Notes: generated by a model from the sequence alone, not told the origin. Positions 1-12,013 are shown, numbered from the stretch's first letter. The stretch is 64,000 nucleotides of DNA from Brachynemurus nebulosus (GCA_035578155.1 JAPWDM010000005.1:40934365-40998364), one strand, 5' to 3'. Numbers and translations are program-made.

Positions 1-252
1 ATTAATTAGGTGGTAAGTTTTATCGAACTAATAGTTCGTTCTCATCAAACAGCTAAAAAAAATTATAATGATAATTACATTTTTTTGGTGTATGCGCAGT
101 AAAAAATTGTTGTGGTTTTGAGTTTATTAAACATTTCAAGGTAAACAGGCTTAAACAGCAAAAGCTTCTGGTGGCGATCTAGGAAATTAATAATTTAAAA
201 AAAAATTCACAGGTTTTTTACCTTTTGATTGGAGAAGTAAAAATAAATCATA
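1..252. other. AT-rich flank, nothing recognised
   Basis: No reading frame, inverted repeat or RNA gene could be supported here. The first recognisable structure starts at 253. Confidence 0.5.
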
Positions 253-1230
253 ATTGAGGAGCTGAGTGGAAAAAGGGCGTAAGTCACTTTACGCACCTTT
301 TCGGTAGATTGTATTTTCTAATCCTTTAGACTGTCTACTTATAAAAAAAAAATATTTTTACGGCGATTGGAAATCAGTTAATGCCCCTACGCTGCGTATA
401 TAATAATTTGAAGCGTATAGGTATATGCCATTTTTGCATAAAATTAAATTTCTAATTAGTAACTCACAAGTAAGAGTAAATTTTTACAATACCTCATAGA
501 TAATAGCCTTTAAAAGGTATTTCTGGTCCTATGATATACAGTGTGATACAGAAAAATCGAAAGAAAATACCTAAATTTATTTTTTGGGGCAGTTAGCTGT
601 GATTTTGTATTTTGAATTAACTTTCACTTCTAAACAACTTTTCCAAATTATATTTCCTTCAATTTTCATTAATTATAGTACTTTACTCTTAAGCCATATT
701 TACATTTTTAAGCCCTGTGTGTTAAGTTTCTGTGGGTGCTTTTTTAGCTTAAGACCAAGTACTATTATCAAAAATAAAATTTTCTGAGAATTTTGATATA
801 AGAAAGTTTTTCACATATATAACCAACTTTCAGGCGGACACTGTACAAGTATACATAGGTATACATACATAATATTCATGAAATTAACTGGAATCTAATG
901 TTTTGGTTTAGAATTTAATAAATTTGCTGTCAAAGTTTAATTAGAATTTAAAAAAAAAAGGAAAAACAACTTATTTTTTTGTCCAATCAAAATTTTATCT
1001 GCAAAAAGGGCAGAAGTCACACTTCGAAAAAATTCGAAAAAATTTGTAATGGCAACCGATATTCACGGTTTTTTTTAATCTTAATGCATAGTGTATTATT
1101 AGTGCTACCAATTGTATAACACGACAATTACCAGTTTTTCAGTTTCATACTAGACACACAAACTTTGAAATGATCTTTTCTCAAAATGACATGTCTGTAC
1201 TTACGCCCTTTTTCCACCCAGCTCCTCAAT
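253..1230. mobile_element. TA-flanked inverted-repeat MITE, about 980 bp
   Basis: Long terminal inverted repeats are visible. The left end starts ATTGAGGAGCTGAGTGG and runs into AAAAAGGGCGTAAGT; the right end (1199-1230) is its reverse complement with one mismatch over about 32 bases. A TA dinucleotide flanks both sides (251-252 and 1231-1232), which fits a Tc1/mariner/pogo-type target duplication; because the flank is AATT-like, other lengths cannot be excluded. The short frames inside look like chance. Most likely a non-autonomous element whose source family is not seen in this window. Confidence 0.75.
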
Positions 1231-1428
1231 TAATCGACAAATTTAAAAGCAGAATTGAAAAATTAAAATTTTTGTGAGACCTATATGTCGCTTCAGATGT
1301 CAAGGTCCTAAAGTTAGCCTCATAATCTCATAAAAGTTGATTGGACAGTACGTAAGCATAACAACATAATTTAGTAACCGGCACCTTCACCATCATATTT
1401 GCGATTATAAAAGTCGTTCTTATAAATA

Positions 1429-2725
1429 GGGGAAGAGTGGCATGAAAGGGGCAGTTTTGAAAGGAGGGATAAAAATACAAAAGGAAATAAATAAACAATA
1501 AGATTTGTGTCATAAATTGGTGTTTACTGTTTTATGAACATAATGTGATAAAACAATTTCTAAAAACAAAAGTATTCTTAGACTTCTAACCAGTTATAAA
1601 AAAAATGAAATTCAGCTCTTTCATAACACATATGTAGGTATTGAAAGAGCCTACAAAAGTTTTGAAAGAGCCAGGTTCTTATTACAAGGACTTGAACTGC
1701 AAATTAATAACGATATTATTAAAAATATTTATTATTACCTAAAAATGTTTAAACGCTGTATAAATATATCATACAAAATTACATAAACGCAAACTCAGAA
1801 TCGAGTATTTACTTAAATCTAAGAAACTTTCACAAAATCAACCGTTTGAGTTCAATCATTACAAGGAATAGTTTATAAAAGGTGTAGTCTTTAAGGATAG
1901 CTAAAGTTAATTAAAAACCAAAATCGTAATCAAATGCCAGTTTTTTGGTTTGTTGTCTTGTAAGCAGCCCATTTAGCACATTTTAGATGTAGTTTTCAGA
2001 TAACCTGCTAGCAAATTCTCTTGTTCCACAGTAAAAATACGATTATTATCTACATATATTAGGATTATGCTTGTAGGATAACTCGTCAGAAGATTTAACC
2101 TTTTTGACTATTTTAGCTAAGTAAGCTCTTGAAACATTAATGGAAAGGGCAGTTTTATTTATAGAACTGGCCTTTCTCAATCACTTCACTAGCAGCTTCC
2201 TCTGTTGTAGATGCTGCGGATCCTTTACGCTTCCCCGGCTTCGCTGTTTCAGTTGACACTATTTTTGGTGAAAAACGGTCTATTTTAAACAAATATCCAA
2301 ATAAACTAATTTAATTATTCATATAATTAATAAATGTAGGTATTGAAATATAATTAAATATAGTCCTTGAAAGAGCTGGTCATGAAAGAGTCGGCTTTTT
2401 CCTTACACTGTAGCCCAGCTCTTTCAAAACTTATTGTCACTAGAAATATAATCTCAAAAATTAGTACAAAATTAAAGCTTTACCTGCAAAATATTTATAT
2501 TATTGGAAGGCCTGATATATCCATAACATTATAGTATAATCAAATTGCTGTTAATTTTGTACGTGTAGATCTCAAAAAACAAATAAAATGAACTTAAAAA
2601 TTTATTTTGTAAGGGCGAAATCTTCTATATACGTTGTACCGACGCAATTTATTTTCGGTTAACTTTTAAATGTTTGTGGGTGTAACCGCGTAAATAATAA
2701 TGGCTCTTTCATGCCATTCTTCCCC
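1429..2725 (-). mobile_element. pogo-like element, degenerate, TA target site
   Basis: The 24-bp terminal inverted repeats start GGGGAAGAGTGGCATGAAAG on the left and GGGGAAGAATGGCATGAAAG on the right (read on the other strand), 22/24 identical and flanked by TA (1427-1428, 2726-2727). The interior has several copies of a GAAAGAGC-like motif near the ends, perhaps transposase-binding repeats. On the minus strand, 1913-2280 still reads as a broken pogo/Tigger-type transposase N-terminus. The remaining 480 bp towards the left end carries no recognisable catalytic DDE region, so this is a non-autonomous internal-deletion copy. Confidence 0.75.
1913..2280 (-). pseudogene. pogo/Tigger-type transposase N-terminal fragment, frameshifted
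   Basis: Minus-strand fragments in shifting frames line up with the DNA-binding half of pogo-family transposases. The first (2280-2155) is a basic Ser/Thr/Lys-rich stretch including KPGKRKG and VIEKGQFYK. The second (2153-2046) includes ALSINVSRAYLAKIVKKVK, which looks like a psq/CENP-B-type helix-turn-helix. The third (2041-1973) includes RIFTVEQENLLAGYL, resembling the F(T/S)xEQExxLxxYL segment after the first helix-turn-helix. The fourth (1967-1911) includes TRQQTKKLAFDY, resembling the (L)TRxxxRxLAFxYA motif of the second domain. Each fragment ends in a stop and the next continues in another frame, so it cannot be translated. No DDE catalytic domain follows. The family assignment comes from remembered motif patterns, not a search. 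Confidence 0.65.
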
Positions 2726-2789
2726 TAAAATGTTTTATTAATAAAATGAAATAAATTAATAATAATAAATTAATTCCACGTGATTGTCA

Positions 2790-3490
2790 TGTATTCCGTC
2801 TTCTCGTGCGTCTCCACCTCCGACCAGCCGACAACAATCATAAACAATTGGCGTCGTGGAAGGAGTGAACAAGAAACGCTGAAAAAAGCTAACGAAATAA
2901 AAGAAAACGAACGCGATCGGAATTAAGAAGCGACAGTATGAAACAGCCGCCTTGGTCTCGGACAGAATATCTATATATGCGTAAGGTCAGTACGCACTGA
3001 TGGCCGTGGTGTTCATTTTTTTCTACTCATCCCGTCCGCCCGCACCCCGTGTGCCGCTCCCCGCCGTATATCATACATGTATGTACTCTGCCCCGCCGCC
3101 CGATCTGTACGCACATACGACGGTGCGTCGATTACCACCTCTTGAACAAATACAATACATATTCTCTCTTGTCCGATCTGCGAGTGTGTTTGGTGTTCCT
3201 CTTCTTTCTCTTGCCGATGCGTGTGCAAGCAAACTCGCGACTACGCGACTAACTCGGCCGTTGTTTGTTCATCGCTGTTCGCTTGACGCACCATGGTTTG
3301 CCAGTCACCCAACAAGCAAGTTACAGTGAGCGCGGGCTATCCGATTATTTAATATGTTGTACTAAACAAAAATGTATTATACCGCGCGCAAATAAAACAT
3401 ACGGAAAAGCAGCGACCCAAAAAAAAAAAATTATTCTCTCTATACAGCTCTACATCTACCTCGTGGTTGTGGAAAAAACGCGCTAATTTT
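2790..3490. other. GC-richer non-repeat island, possible promoter or 5' UTR
   Basis: Base composition rises sharply above the surrounding AT-rich DNA, with CG-containing words and C-rich runs around 3030-3110. A TATA-like TATATATG (2972-2979) lies about 17 bp upstream of a TCAGT initiator-like word (2987-2991); this spacing is shorter than the usual 25-30 bp, so a core promoter is not established. The 109-codon frame at 3000-3329 overlaps others on both strands and has no recognisable domain. The island could be a first exon, enhancer or 5' UTR of an unseen gene. Confidence 0.3.
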
Positions 3491-4526
3491 TGTGCGAATT
3501 TTCTGTCTTTGTGGGAATTTTTGTTTTGATTGTTACATTGTTTTTTTTGTTTTGTTTTGTTTTTGGATTGTTGCAAATTTAGTGCGTGCGATTGGTTGTT
3601 TGATTTGTTTATTGTTTCTTTCTGTTGGTGTTTTTTGTTTTTTCATATGTCTTCGACGGGTTTGGTCTTCACAGAAATTCAATTCTATACATAACTTGGT
3701 ATGTTTTTCTTTTTTTTTGTTTTTTGATAACACTTATATTTTGAATAACCTTGTAAAGTAAGATAAGAGTATTAAAAATAATCTGAATCAGTTATGCGTA
3801 AATATACATTTCCTAGTATTACCAAAAAGTATTAACTACGAAATTAGATCGTAAAAAAATCGTTTTTTTTTTTTTTTTTTGAAAATGTGTCATCTTTTAG
3901 CAATATAGTATCCATCAATGTTTTTTCAATGTCTTTATCAAGGCTGGCCGAGATACCGTGTGATGGATCGTCACCAGTCACTACGATGAATCATTCTAAT
4001 CCGGTGTTTTTCGAGGAAATCAAAATGTTACCTAATTGTTCGAAGAGAATCGTCACAGGTTCAATGAAGAAAATATTTGAAGTATTTTCAAAAACAGTTT
4101 CATTGTAGATATTTTTGCGCACAGAAATAAATTCACGTGTTCGGTTACCATTATTATTTTGGATAGCTAAGTAGAAAAATAGAAAGTAAGGTCGAGAAAC
4201 GTATAATTAATTATTTTTAGTTTAATTCCTTTTTAAATGTCACAACTATCAATGAATGACTGTGGTTGCATTTTAATGTTTTATTATTGTGGTATTTCGA
4301 TTGCCTTTCAAAAAATCCGTAAATCAAATATTGGAAACTCTTTTTTTGAGAACACAGAGAAAATCTGACGATGATTCCAAATTAATTTTGCAAGCAATCC
4401 AGAGATAACCGTTTCGATTTGGAGCCGTATTTAAATTTTGTTGTGCACACTTTAAATTTTTTGAAATTTGTATCAAATTATTCAAGATAATAAAAGATAA
4501 ATTAAACCTTGTATGTTACGATCTTG
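3491..4526. other. T-rich unassigned sequence
   Basis: Long T-rich stretches (3540-3720) and a 19-base T run near 3862-3880 dominate. The overlapping 60-90 codon frames reflect this composition. A 73-codon frame at 3887-4108 has a less skewed composition but matches no family I recognise. Confidence 0.4.
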
Positions 4527-4528
4527 AA

Positions 4529-4638
<110 letters not shown>

Positions 4639-4665
4639 CATTTACAATGAAAGTAACCATAAAAT

Positions 4666-4980
4666 CTCAATGAGAGGAGTACCCGAGAAAAATGGAACAA
4701 TAACGGAAGCTTTTACTAATAAATTTAACTAATTTCAAATCCATTGTAACAAGATATTAAATCGTATATGAGTTATAATAATTATTTCATTCGTTAATAG
4801 TATATTACATAATTGAGATTGTAAGTTGCATGTTACAGACGAGCGAAAAAGTTACGCAAGAACCGCGCAACGGCGAGTGCATAATTGCACGAGTGTGTAA
4901 TATACCTTACAACCGAGTTATGTACCATACTTTATCAACGACTTATATGAAATTCACAGTAAATAATATAAATTTCATAC

Positions 4981-5064
<84 letters not shown>

Positions 5065-5080
5065 TGTATAATTTTAAATA
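4666..5080 (+). repeat. dispersed repeat family 1, copy A
   Basis: This segment reappears as its reverse complement at 6715-7240 and in part at 34500-34900. Shared landmarks are AAAAAGTTACGCAAGA, the CGCGCAACGGCGAGTGC-like stretch, and the ACCGAGTTATGTACCATACT and GAAATTCACAGTAAATAATA words. Copy A is interrupted by an (AT)n tract from 4987. The left boundary near 4666 is where similarity with copy B stops. Probably a non-autonomous DNA element; no intact terminal repeats were seen at this copy. Confidence 0.7.
4987..5061. repeat. (AT)n microsatellite
   Basis: Pure TA dinucleotide run inside copy A of dispersed repeat family 1, in a position where copy B has ordinary sequence, so it expanded after the copies separated. 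Confidence 0.95.
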
Positions 5081-6553
5081 AAAGAGGGTCAATATTCATG
5101 ATTTTGCTGAATTATAATTTTTATAATGATCTCTCAAAACGTGATTAGAACCTTATCGTATCAGTTTTTTTGATAAATTATTGATAACTTTAAAATTTAC
5201 TTTGTTTCTAAAACAATGGAACTTTCTCAAAACTACTTACTAAAAGGTCCTTATTTGTCCTTCTGTATTTTCTAAAAAAAATACATTCAATACTAGATGC
5301 ATACCCTTCTATACATAACTTAAAAAAGACGTGTAACGAATACTGTGTTCTTTAAATTGTCCCAACATACTTAATCATTTTTAAGACGCCTCTGAAAAGA
5401 AAATGTTATTAAAAGAGATTATTTGCTGTACTATGTACGGGAAATTCCACGTTTCGTATGTATGTATGTTAACCCAGTACCATGTATTAGGTTAATAATA
5501 TTTTTAGTTAAAAACAGCAAAAAAGTATTCTTTTTTTAAATATTGTAGAACAGAACCGCAATATTACATGTATTGGGTCCATACAAAAATTAGAATGTCA
5601 ACTGCCAATAATACAATATATTACATAAAGCGAAATTCCACGGAGAGATTTCCTCAATGATCGCTCGTTTATTTTTTGGGGTGCGGATTGTATTTTGTGC
5701 GCAGATGTTCGCTCATTGAATTCATTTGCAATTAGCGGTGACGAGCAATGTCAAAAGCATGTTTTATTTCTTATTTTTTTTTTTTTTTTTTGCAAAAAAA
5801 GTTCAATTTGTTTTATCACAATTCATGAAGTGTATACCATTATATATTACGATATTATGGACAATTGGGGCAAAAGTGTAATTTTTGACGGTTTTTTTAT
5901 TAAAAAGAAAAAAAATACAAGTTTTTAGGGAATAAATTGTTAACAATTGAAATTGAATTTAATACAAAGAAGAGCAAAAATGTTCTGTTTTATTAATCTG
6001 TTTCGCAAATATTCACTGGATTCAGCAGTGGTCGTTATGGGAATTAGTGTAACTGATTTTTGGCTATAAGGAAGATTTTTACATTTGTATCAAAGATACA
6101 ATGCTAAATAATATAACGTGAATTTTCTAGAGGTCAAACATTTTTAAAAGAAAACAAATTTCTCCGTATTTGAATTTTACTAATGTCTGGAAAAATGATT
6201 TACAGTCTGTAGGGTTGGTATTTAACAGGGATTTCCGGGAAAATTGAAAATATGTAAAAAGAAGGAAATACAATATTTCTAAGAAATTGACAATAAATCT
6301 TATCAGGAGAAGAGTTTATTGCAGGAATGTTATTCTTTTCAAGTATAGATAATGTTATATTTTTTAAATAATATTTTAATAATAAAATAATATACATTAC
6401 TAAAAAGAATTAAAAATTGTAACTTCTGTTCGAGGCAACAATAATATCTATATAACTGTTTATTATTTATAATGAAAATTTGTCTCCCAGGTATTTAGTG
6501 AGTCGAGGAATTGTCAACTAGCAGTAGACAATTCAGTTAGCATTCGAGAGTAA
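5081..6553. other. AT-rich unassigned sequence
   Basis: No inverted-repeat element or coding domain could be supported. Two frames of 65-77 codons occur (5695-5928 plus, 6200-6397 minus). Both are low-complexity, Phe/Ile/Lys-rich and probably chance. Confidence 0.4.
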
Positions 6554-6702
6554 TACTTCGTTCACACCGAAATGATAAGATGTAAGTAGTAAATACAACG
6601 TATAAGTAGGATATAAAAAATAAAACAGTGTGGTATGTGCACATACCAGACTGTTTTGTGCATTCTACTTTCTACTTACCGCATCAATTTGAACGAGGTG
6701 TA
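6554..6702. mobile_element. foldback MITE with GTGCAC-centred palindrome
   Basis: The left end (CTTCGTTCACACCGAAATGA, then AAGATGTAAGTAG) is an imperfect reverse complement of the right end (CTACTTACCGCATCAATTTG, then AACGAGGTG). The middle holds a perfect 16-base palindrome GGTATGTGCACATACC inside a larger imperfect hairpin (ACAGT...ACTGT). A related sequence with the same GTGTGAACGAGG end occurs at 52615-52700. The exact target duplication is not clear. Confidence 0.5.
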
Positions 6703-6714
6703 AAATAAATTATC

Positions 6715-7240
6715 CACGATTATTATAAAATTGCTTATTTATTGTACAAAAAACTACATAGGTAAGCTAGGTTTTACATATACCTGTGCGAAATTTGGTG
6801 CTTTGCACGTGCCTATGTGTAAAGGACAGTACACCACATTTTTATTAATTTTTATATTGAAATCTGTACAAAAGTCATTTTAACCTAGCAACAGAATGTT
6901 TACATTTAAATTTAATAATTTTCGTATCAAATTTATATTATTTGCTGTTAATTTCATATAAGTCGTTGATAAAGTATGGTACATAACGGGGTTGTAAGGT
7001 ATATTACACACTCGTGCAATTGTGCACTCGCCGTTGCGCGGTTCTTGCGTAACTTTTTCGCTCCGTGTGTAATATGCAACTTACAATCTCAATTACGTAA
7101 TATACTATTAACGAATGAAATAATTATTATAACTCACATACCATTTAATATCTTGTTACAATGGATTTTGAAATTAGTTAAATCTATCAGTAAAAGCTTC
7201 CGTTATTTTTCCATTTTTTTCGGGTTCTCCTCTCATTATT
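6715..7240 (-). repeat. dispersed repeat family 1, copy B (inverted)
   Basis: Reverse complement of the 4666-5080 copy, sharing the AACTTTTTCGCT and GTATGGTACATAAC-type words and the AGAACCCGAAAAAAATGG-like end. Its far part (6715-6900) resembles 34690-34870 of copy C (AATTGCTTATTTA, AAGCTAGGTTTTACATAT). It ends exactly where the hairpin-ended repeat of 7241-7460 begins, so the two may belong to one composite element. Confidence 0.7.
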
Positions 7241-7460
7241 ATGTCACCGAAGGATGACATATTAATCTCCTTGTGTGATTATAGTGGGGAACCATATAAT
7301 ATAATAATTATAGAGTTGTACATGCATATATTGAATAAACGCAAGAGGGCTGTATTCTCACTGTACTTAAAAAACGAGCCAAAAAATCATAAATTAACAC
7401 TTTCGCTGAGGTGACATTACTTAGTGCGTGTCAAAAACACGCACTTGACGAATTTTTAAG
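7241..7460 (+). repeat. hairpin-ended repeat family 2, copy 1
   Basis: About 220 bp shared with 41959-42185. The left end has an imperfect hairpin (ATGTCACC, GAAG loop, GATGACAT). The right end has a perfect 9-bp hairpin, AGTGCGTGT (7423-7431), loop CAAAA, ACACGCACT (7437-7445). Between them are the shared words AAACGCAAGAGGGCTGTA and ATCATAAATTAACACTTTC. No coding potential. Confidence 0.7.
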
Positions 7461-8499
7461 ATGTTACTGTTATTTTCATTGTAAAAATGAAACTACATCT
7501 TAACATAATTATATGAGTTAAATGAGCACTAGTAAAATCAGTGCTTCTTTGGCAAAAAAATGCAATATTCTACATTTATTACCTACAATACTTCTCTTGC
7601 TGCACACGGAGTAACATCTGTCGGAATTGATTTTCTAAGACTGTTAATAGGGAATATGCATGTTTTTTAGAAAATTGTGAATCATTTTTTAAAATATTCT
7701 ATACATGTCGCAAATTCTTATGACAGTTCTTTTTGTTTTCATAACGAAATTAATGTCAATTATCTACCTTAAATAAAAATTCCGCCAAAACGGTACATTT
7801 GAGCAATGAGCGATCCTATTGGTTGTGACGTATAATGTATAAGTTTTCACCAAATATGCCAGATATATATACTGAATGAAATATGCACTAAAGGTATAAC
7901 ATAGAGTACCATAAATAATAGGTACACTCTATAAACTTTGTCACTGATACGAAAACATATATCAAGTAGAATAAAAATTCGTAAGAGGAAACGATCTTAT
8001 AAAATTAAATTGAAAATTAATTAATAATAATTATTTAATTCATTAACTATTTAATATATTTGCTAAATTTTATTCGTCAAAAAAATTAAAATATTGACAG
8101 ATATAGAAAGCAGTGGAAAATAAACGATTAGATTTTTAATATTATCAGAAGCAGTGCCATCTACAGAACGAATTATATAACAATGTTGCTGGCCTGGGTG
8201 GTAATAACTTTCGTATTTGAATATCTACAAGTGACGTAAGCGCGCCAAATGGTGATGTTTCAATAATGATAATGTAAAATGAAAAATCATTTTTTTATTT
8301 TTCTGAAATAAAGGCGCAAATTGTACTCATAATATATTTTTGTGATTTTTTGATATTAGCTTAAACTATTTTTGAAATAAATGAAAAACATGCATATTCC
8401 CTATTGTCAAACTTGATTTCAAGCTCAGTCCCAGATTCACCAATATTTCTATGATCCATTATTATGACTTAATCGTGTTATCATAGGCTTACTTATAGT
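7461..8499. other. AT-rich unassigned sequence
   Basis: Apart from an imperfect hairpin at 7457-7502 (TAAGATGT...ACATCTTA) no structure or gene was recognised. Confidence 0.4.
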
Positions 8500-8662
8500 C
8501 AGGGCCGTCAAGTAGCGGGGGTGGTCAGGTGGGGTAATTGTCCAGGGACCCGGACAGAGTGAGGAAACGTTTTTTTTCTTGCTCGTCAACTGTATTTTTG
8601 CAGAAAAAATGTTTGAAAATTTTTTGTTGTGCTCGGAGGAGTAACTTCTTTTGCTGGCCCTG
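8500..8662. mobile_element. hAT-like MITE (CAGGGCC ends)
   Basis: Starts CAGGGCCGTC and ends GCTGGCCCTG, which is an imperfect inverted repeat typical of short hAT elements. The 8-bp flanks CTTATAGT and CTTGTACG match at 5 of 8 positions, suggesting an old, mutated target duplication. GC-rich ends enclose an AT-rich core without a reading frame. Similar ends occur at 57755-57949, 36856 and 59324. Confidence 0.5.
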
Positions 8663-9744
8663 CTTGTACGGCAGTAATACTTATAAATAACTGTAATTGT
8701 TCTTTAAAACATCACCTAATTTTTTTGATGTATTTTTACACAACTTTCAATAATAAAATTAGCCATTTGCTTTTACTTTACCAATGTTCTTTTTGACTCA
8801 TTAGTCAATCATTGAAGCATACAATTAACTTCGTTCAAAAACACAAATCAGTAATTGAAAAAATTCATCGTTCTGTGCAATTTTGGTAAAATTTCTTTAG
8901 TCACATCAGTGTTACCGCATTCAAACTTACTGAAATGTAATACTTTTATTCCAACGATCAGTCGTACACATCGTGAATCAATAAAAATGTAATATTTGAC
9001 ATAAGAGGAAAATGTGACAATGTGATCAAAATGTACATATTTTTGTTCAAAAACAGCATACACTTGAGTTCTTATTTGAACCAATTGTTATGTTGTTATT
9101 GACTTATGATGTGTACGGCTGGTCGATCTGGTCGATCCAAAGCTTTAGATACATATTATTGTTAACTTGCTGCAAACGGAGTATAATTTAATACCGTATA
9201 CGGAAACTTATCTATTTAGGAAGAATTTCAATAAAGATTACATTTTTTTCTTAAAGAAAATTTAAAAAGAAGTTCAGTCGGGGAATTTAGACTCTGCAAA
9301 GGGTCTTAATTTATTGAAAAATGTATTTGAAAACCACGTTATTTTTCCCAGTTTGAATCCAAATCTGGATAACACTGATGTACAACAATAATTTTGTTGC
9401 TAAATCGAAGCCTTCTTTTGAAATTTATAATCGCTGTTAGTAAATTTTGTTATTTAATACCAAAATATCGAGCCATTACCGCCATTTTAGCGTAACCCAC
9501 AAATATAAAATTTTACAGGAGAAGGATTTTTTAAATATTTGTATGGCGCTTGCGATATTTCTGCGTAACTCAAAACAAATGACAGGATTGAGTGCTAAAA
9601 TATTGTCTAACGTAACTTTTGGGCTGCATGTGTAAAGTTTTATTGTAATACCACCTGTACCTGCGATGTCGTTCGCGCGACGCATTGTTATAAACTCATT
9701 TAGAAGTATATAAATTTAATAATAATACAGAACTTGCATAGAAC
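8663..9744. other. AT-rich unassigned sequence
   Basis: Contains frames of 78 codons (8848-9084 minus) and 62-69 codons on both strands near 9447-9685. None has a recognisable domain, and overlap on opposite strands argues for chance. Confidence 0.4.
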
Positions 9745-10215
9745 AATAATTTTTGCGTAATGCATACACATGCGCAAATGGGTTTTTCTATTTTCCTGTG
9801 GAAATGAGACATTTTTCTGGAATAAAGAGTATCTTTGATGTTGACCAGGGCAATAATTTATTACCATACCCAATTGCATTAAAACCGGTCCAATAGTTTT
9901 TGCGTAATGTGTGCACATGCTCAGAATGGTTTTTTCATTTTCTCGTGGAAATGAGACATTTTCCCGGAAAAAAAAGTATTTTAGATGTTGACCTAGGTAA
10001 TAAGTTATCACCACATCAAGTTTCATTAAAATCCGTCCAAATTTTTTGCGTGATGCGTGAACAGACAAACAGACAGACAGACAGAGAGACAAAAGTTTTA
10101 AAATCGCTGTTTTGATATCTATATCGATAACTATTTACAGTACCAGTACAATTTTCAAAAAATATTCCATGTACAGAAATGGTCTTGTTACATTTTTATT
10201 ATATGTGTACATAGA
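9745..10215. repeat. diverged tandem modules with AGACAG-rich tail
   Basis: A module of about 145-150 bp occurs twice in tandem. Each starts TTTTTGCGTAATG and continues through GAAATGAGACATTTT and GATGTTGACC to AAAACCGGTCCAA-like words; a third module start lies near 10040 and runs into ACAGACAAACAGACAGACAG. The 3' part (10048-10215) reappears at 20045-20200. The phrase 'TTTCATTAAAATCCGTCCAA' before a PyGACAG tail is a common motif of dispersed insect repeats, but I cannot name the parent element. The 130-codon minus-strand frame (9700-10092) simply reads through both modules. Confidence 0.65.
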
Positions 10216-11858
10216 TATGCTGAGCCGTATTTATATAAGGGCATTTGGGGTACGTACCCCGGGGCTTCCAGCAAATTAATAATAAACTTCTTAAAAGAGG
10301 AGTAAAGTACAAAACTATAAAATAAAACAAGGGTTATTTGCACAATAAAAGTAATATATTATAGCCATGTCTATTCTATAAAAACAACTAAATAGGGTGG
10401 AATCACCTATTTTTGGCCGGTGTCCTAAGGTCGACCAAGGGAAAAAAAGCCTTAAGAAATAAAGTATCCTTGACAAACATATAGAAACAGAAGGTTCATG
10501 AGTAATCATCAAAATTTATATTTATACGTTTTTAGTTGGCTACCATCAGAAAATTATCCTATTTCTAGTTCATCTTATCTTGACTGTACTGTACCTTGAT
10601 GAACCCATGTCATTTTGTAAACTCGTGATTGGTTCATGACGAAATATAACGTCATATTGTATAATGGTGATTGGTTAATCAATGAAATGCATTTATTTTA
10701 TTGAAAATTGATTACCACTTTTTTGTTTGCATGTTTATAAGGTTTTTGCTGATCAAGTAGCTGTTTAAATAAATAGTTAATTAAGCGAAAATTGTTTTAT
10801 ATCGTTTATTAATGAATTGTTTTACCATTTTCATTAATACATAATTTTATAAATAAAACTTTTGTTCATTGATTAAATTATGTGTAAACAAAATATTACT
10901 TTTTATTTCGAAATTTCTTCTCATAAAATAGGTAATGTTTTTTCCCCGAAATTTATTTTCAAAATATTTCCAAAATTTGTCTGTTTATTTTTGTACTCAC
11001 TCAAGAGTATCTTATCAATTACTATCTAAAAATTTGCTTCTAGGAAAACTGTTAATACTTTAAATAATAAAATTAATTATTTTGTAAAATTGAACCTTTT
11101 CGTCCAGAATTATAAATTGAAGGTGACGCGTTTTTGTACTCAAATGACCTCATGAACTGCCTCCATGAAGTTTTTCAACCCGGAAGTAAATTTTCTAGTG
11201 GGTACAATTAAAAATATTTACATTTTTCGTGCAAAATCTCCATAGGTTATTTAATTTTATGTTTTGCTTTAATACTATGAAATTAGATTATATATTTTTA
11301 TATGTATATGAAATGTGATAACCTAAATTACTCGAGTAATGAGGTTACTAAAATCTTTTTTCTGTGCTAGTTATAAGTAATATGTACTTAAAGATAAAAA
11401 AAGCGGACCTCCATGATATAATGATTGCATTTTGTAAAATTTTTTTATTTTTGTTGATGTACAAAATATGTCTTAACGTAATATTAATGTATGCGTCCAC
11501 TTTATTAAGTAGTGTTTAACTTTTTTTATGTGTTGCTGTATATTTAATATTTTTTGTGGTCTTGTTTACATATTTATGTACATTTTAGTTGTTTTCGATC
11601 AAAGAAATTCAGATTATTAACGATTTATAAAATTAAGTTTTGTAAATCTTTTCATTCAATTGATTTACATAATTAATTTCCGGTTTCCGGTGTTGATTCG
11701 TAACATTTTTATTTGCAGTATTTGCATTCGGTACAGTTACTTACCTGTGTATACTTACGTACATGTTATATACCTAAACACGTCAATAGAATTGCATTTA
11801 TTTAGTTATAACGATAAGTCACACAGAATTTCATTTACTATTGCAAAAGGGATGTACG
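10216..11858. other. AT-rich unassigned sequence
   Basis: Around 10240-10275 there is a GC-rich patch with TACCCCGGGGCTTCC that resembles an eroded hAT-like end. Otherwise there is no supportable feature; a 69-codon frame at 11660-11869 is low complexity. Confidence 0.35.
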
Positions 11859-12013
11859 TAGAGATGTGACTTATTTAAGATACAGGTATTTGAAATACAG
11901 ATACAAGATACAAAATACGTATTTTCATCTTGTATCTGAAATACTTTTTTAAAAATGTATTTTGTATCTTGTATTTGGATACTTTCTTTTGGTATTTTAG
12001 TATTTTGTTAATA

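Noticed and set aside
3000..3329. 109-codon ORF in the GC-richer island
   Set aside because: Four other open frames overlap it on both strands and there is no domain; open frames are expected by chance where stop-rich AT DNA gives way to GC-rich DNA.
9700..10092. 130-codon minus-strand ORF
   Set aside because: It reads through two tandem repeat modules, which is why it contains an internal protein repeat (ENVSFPREN / KNVSFPQEN).
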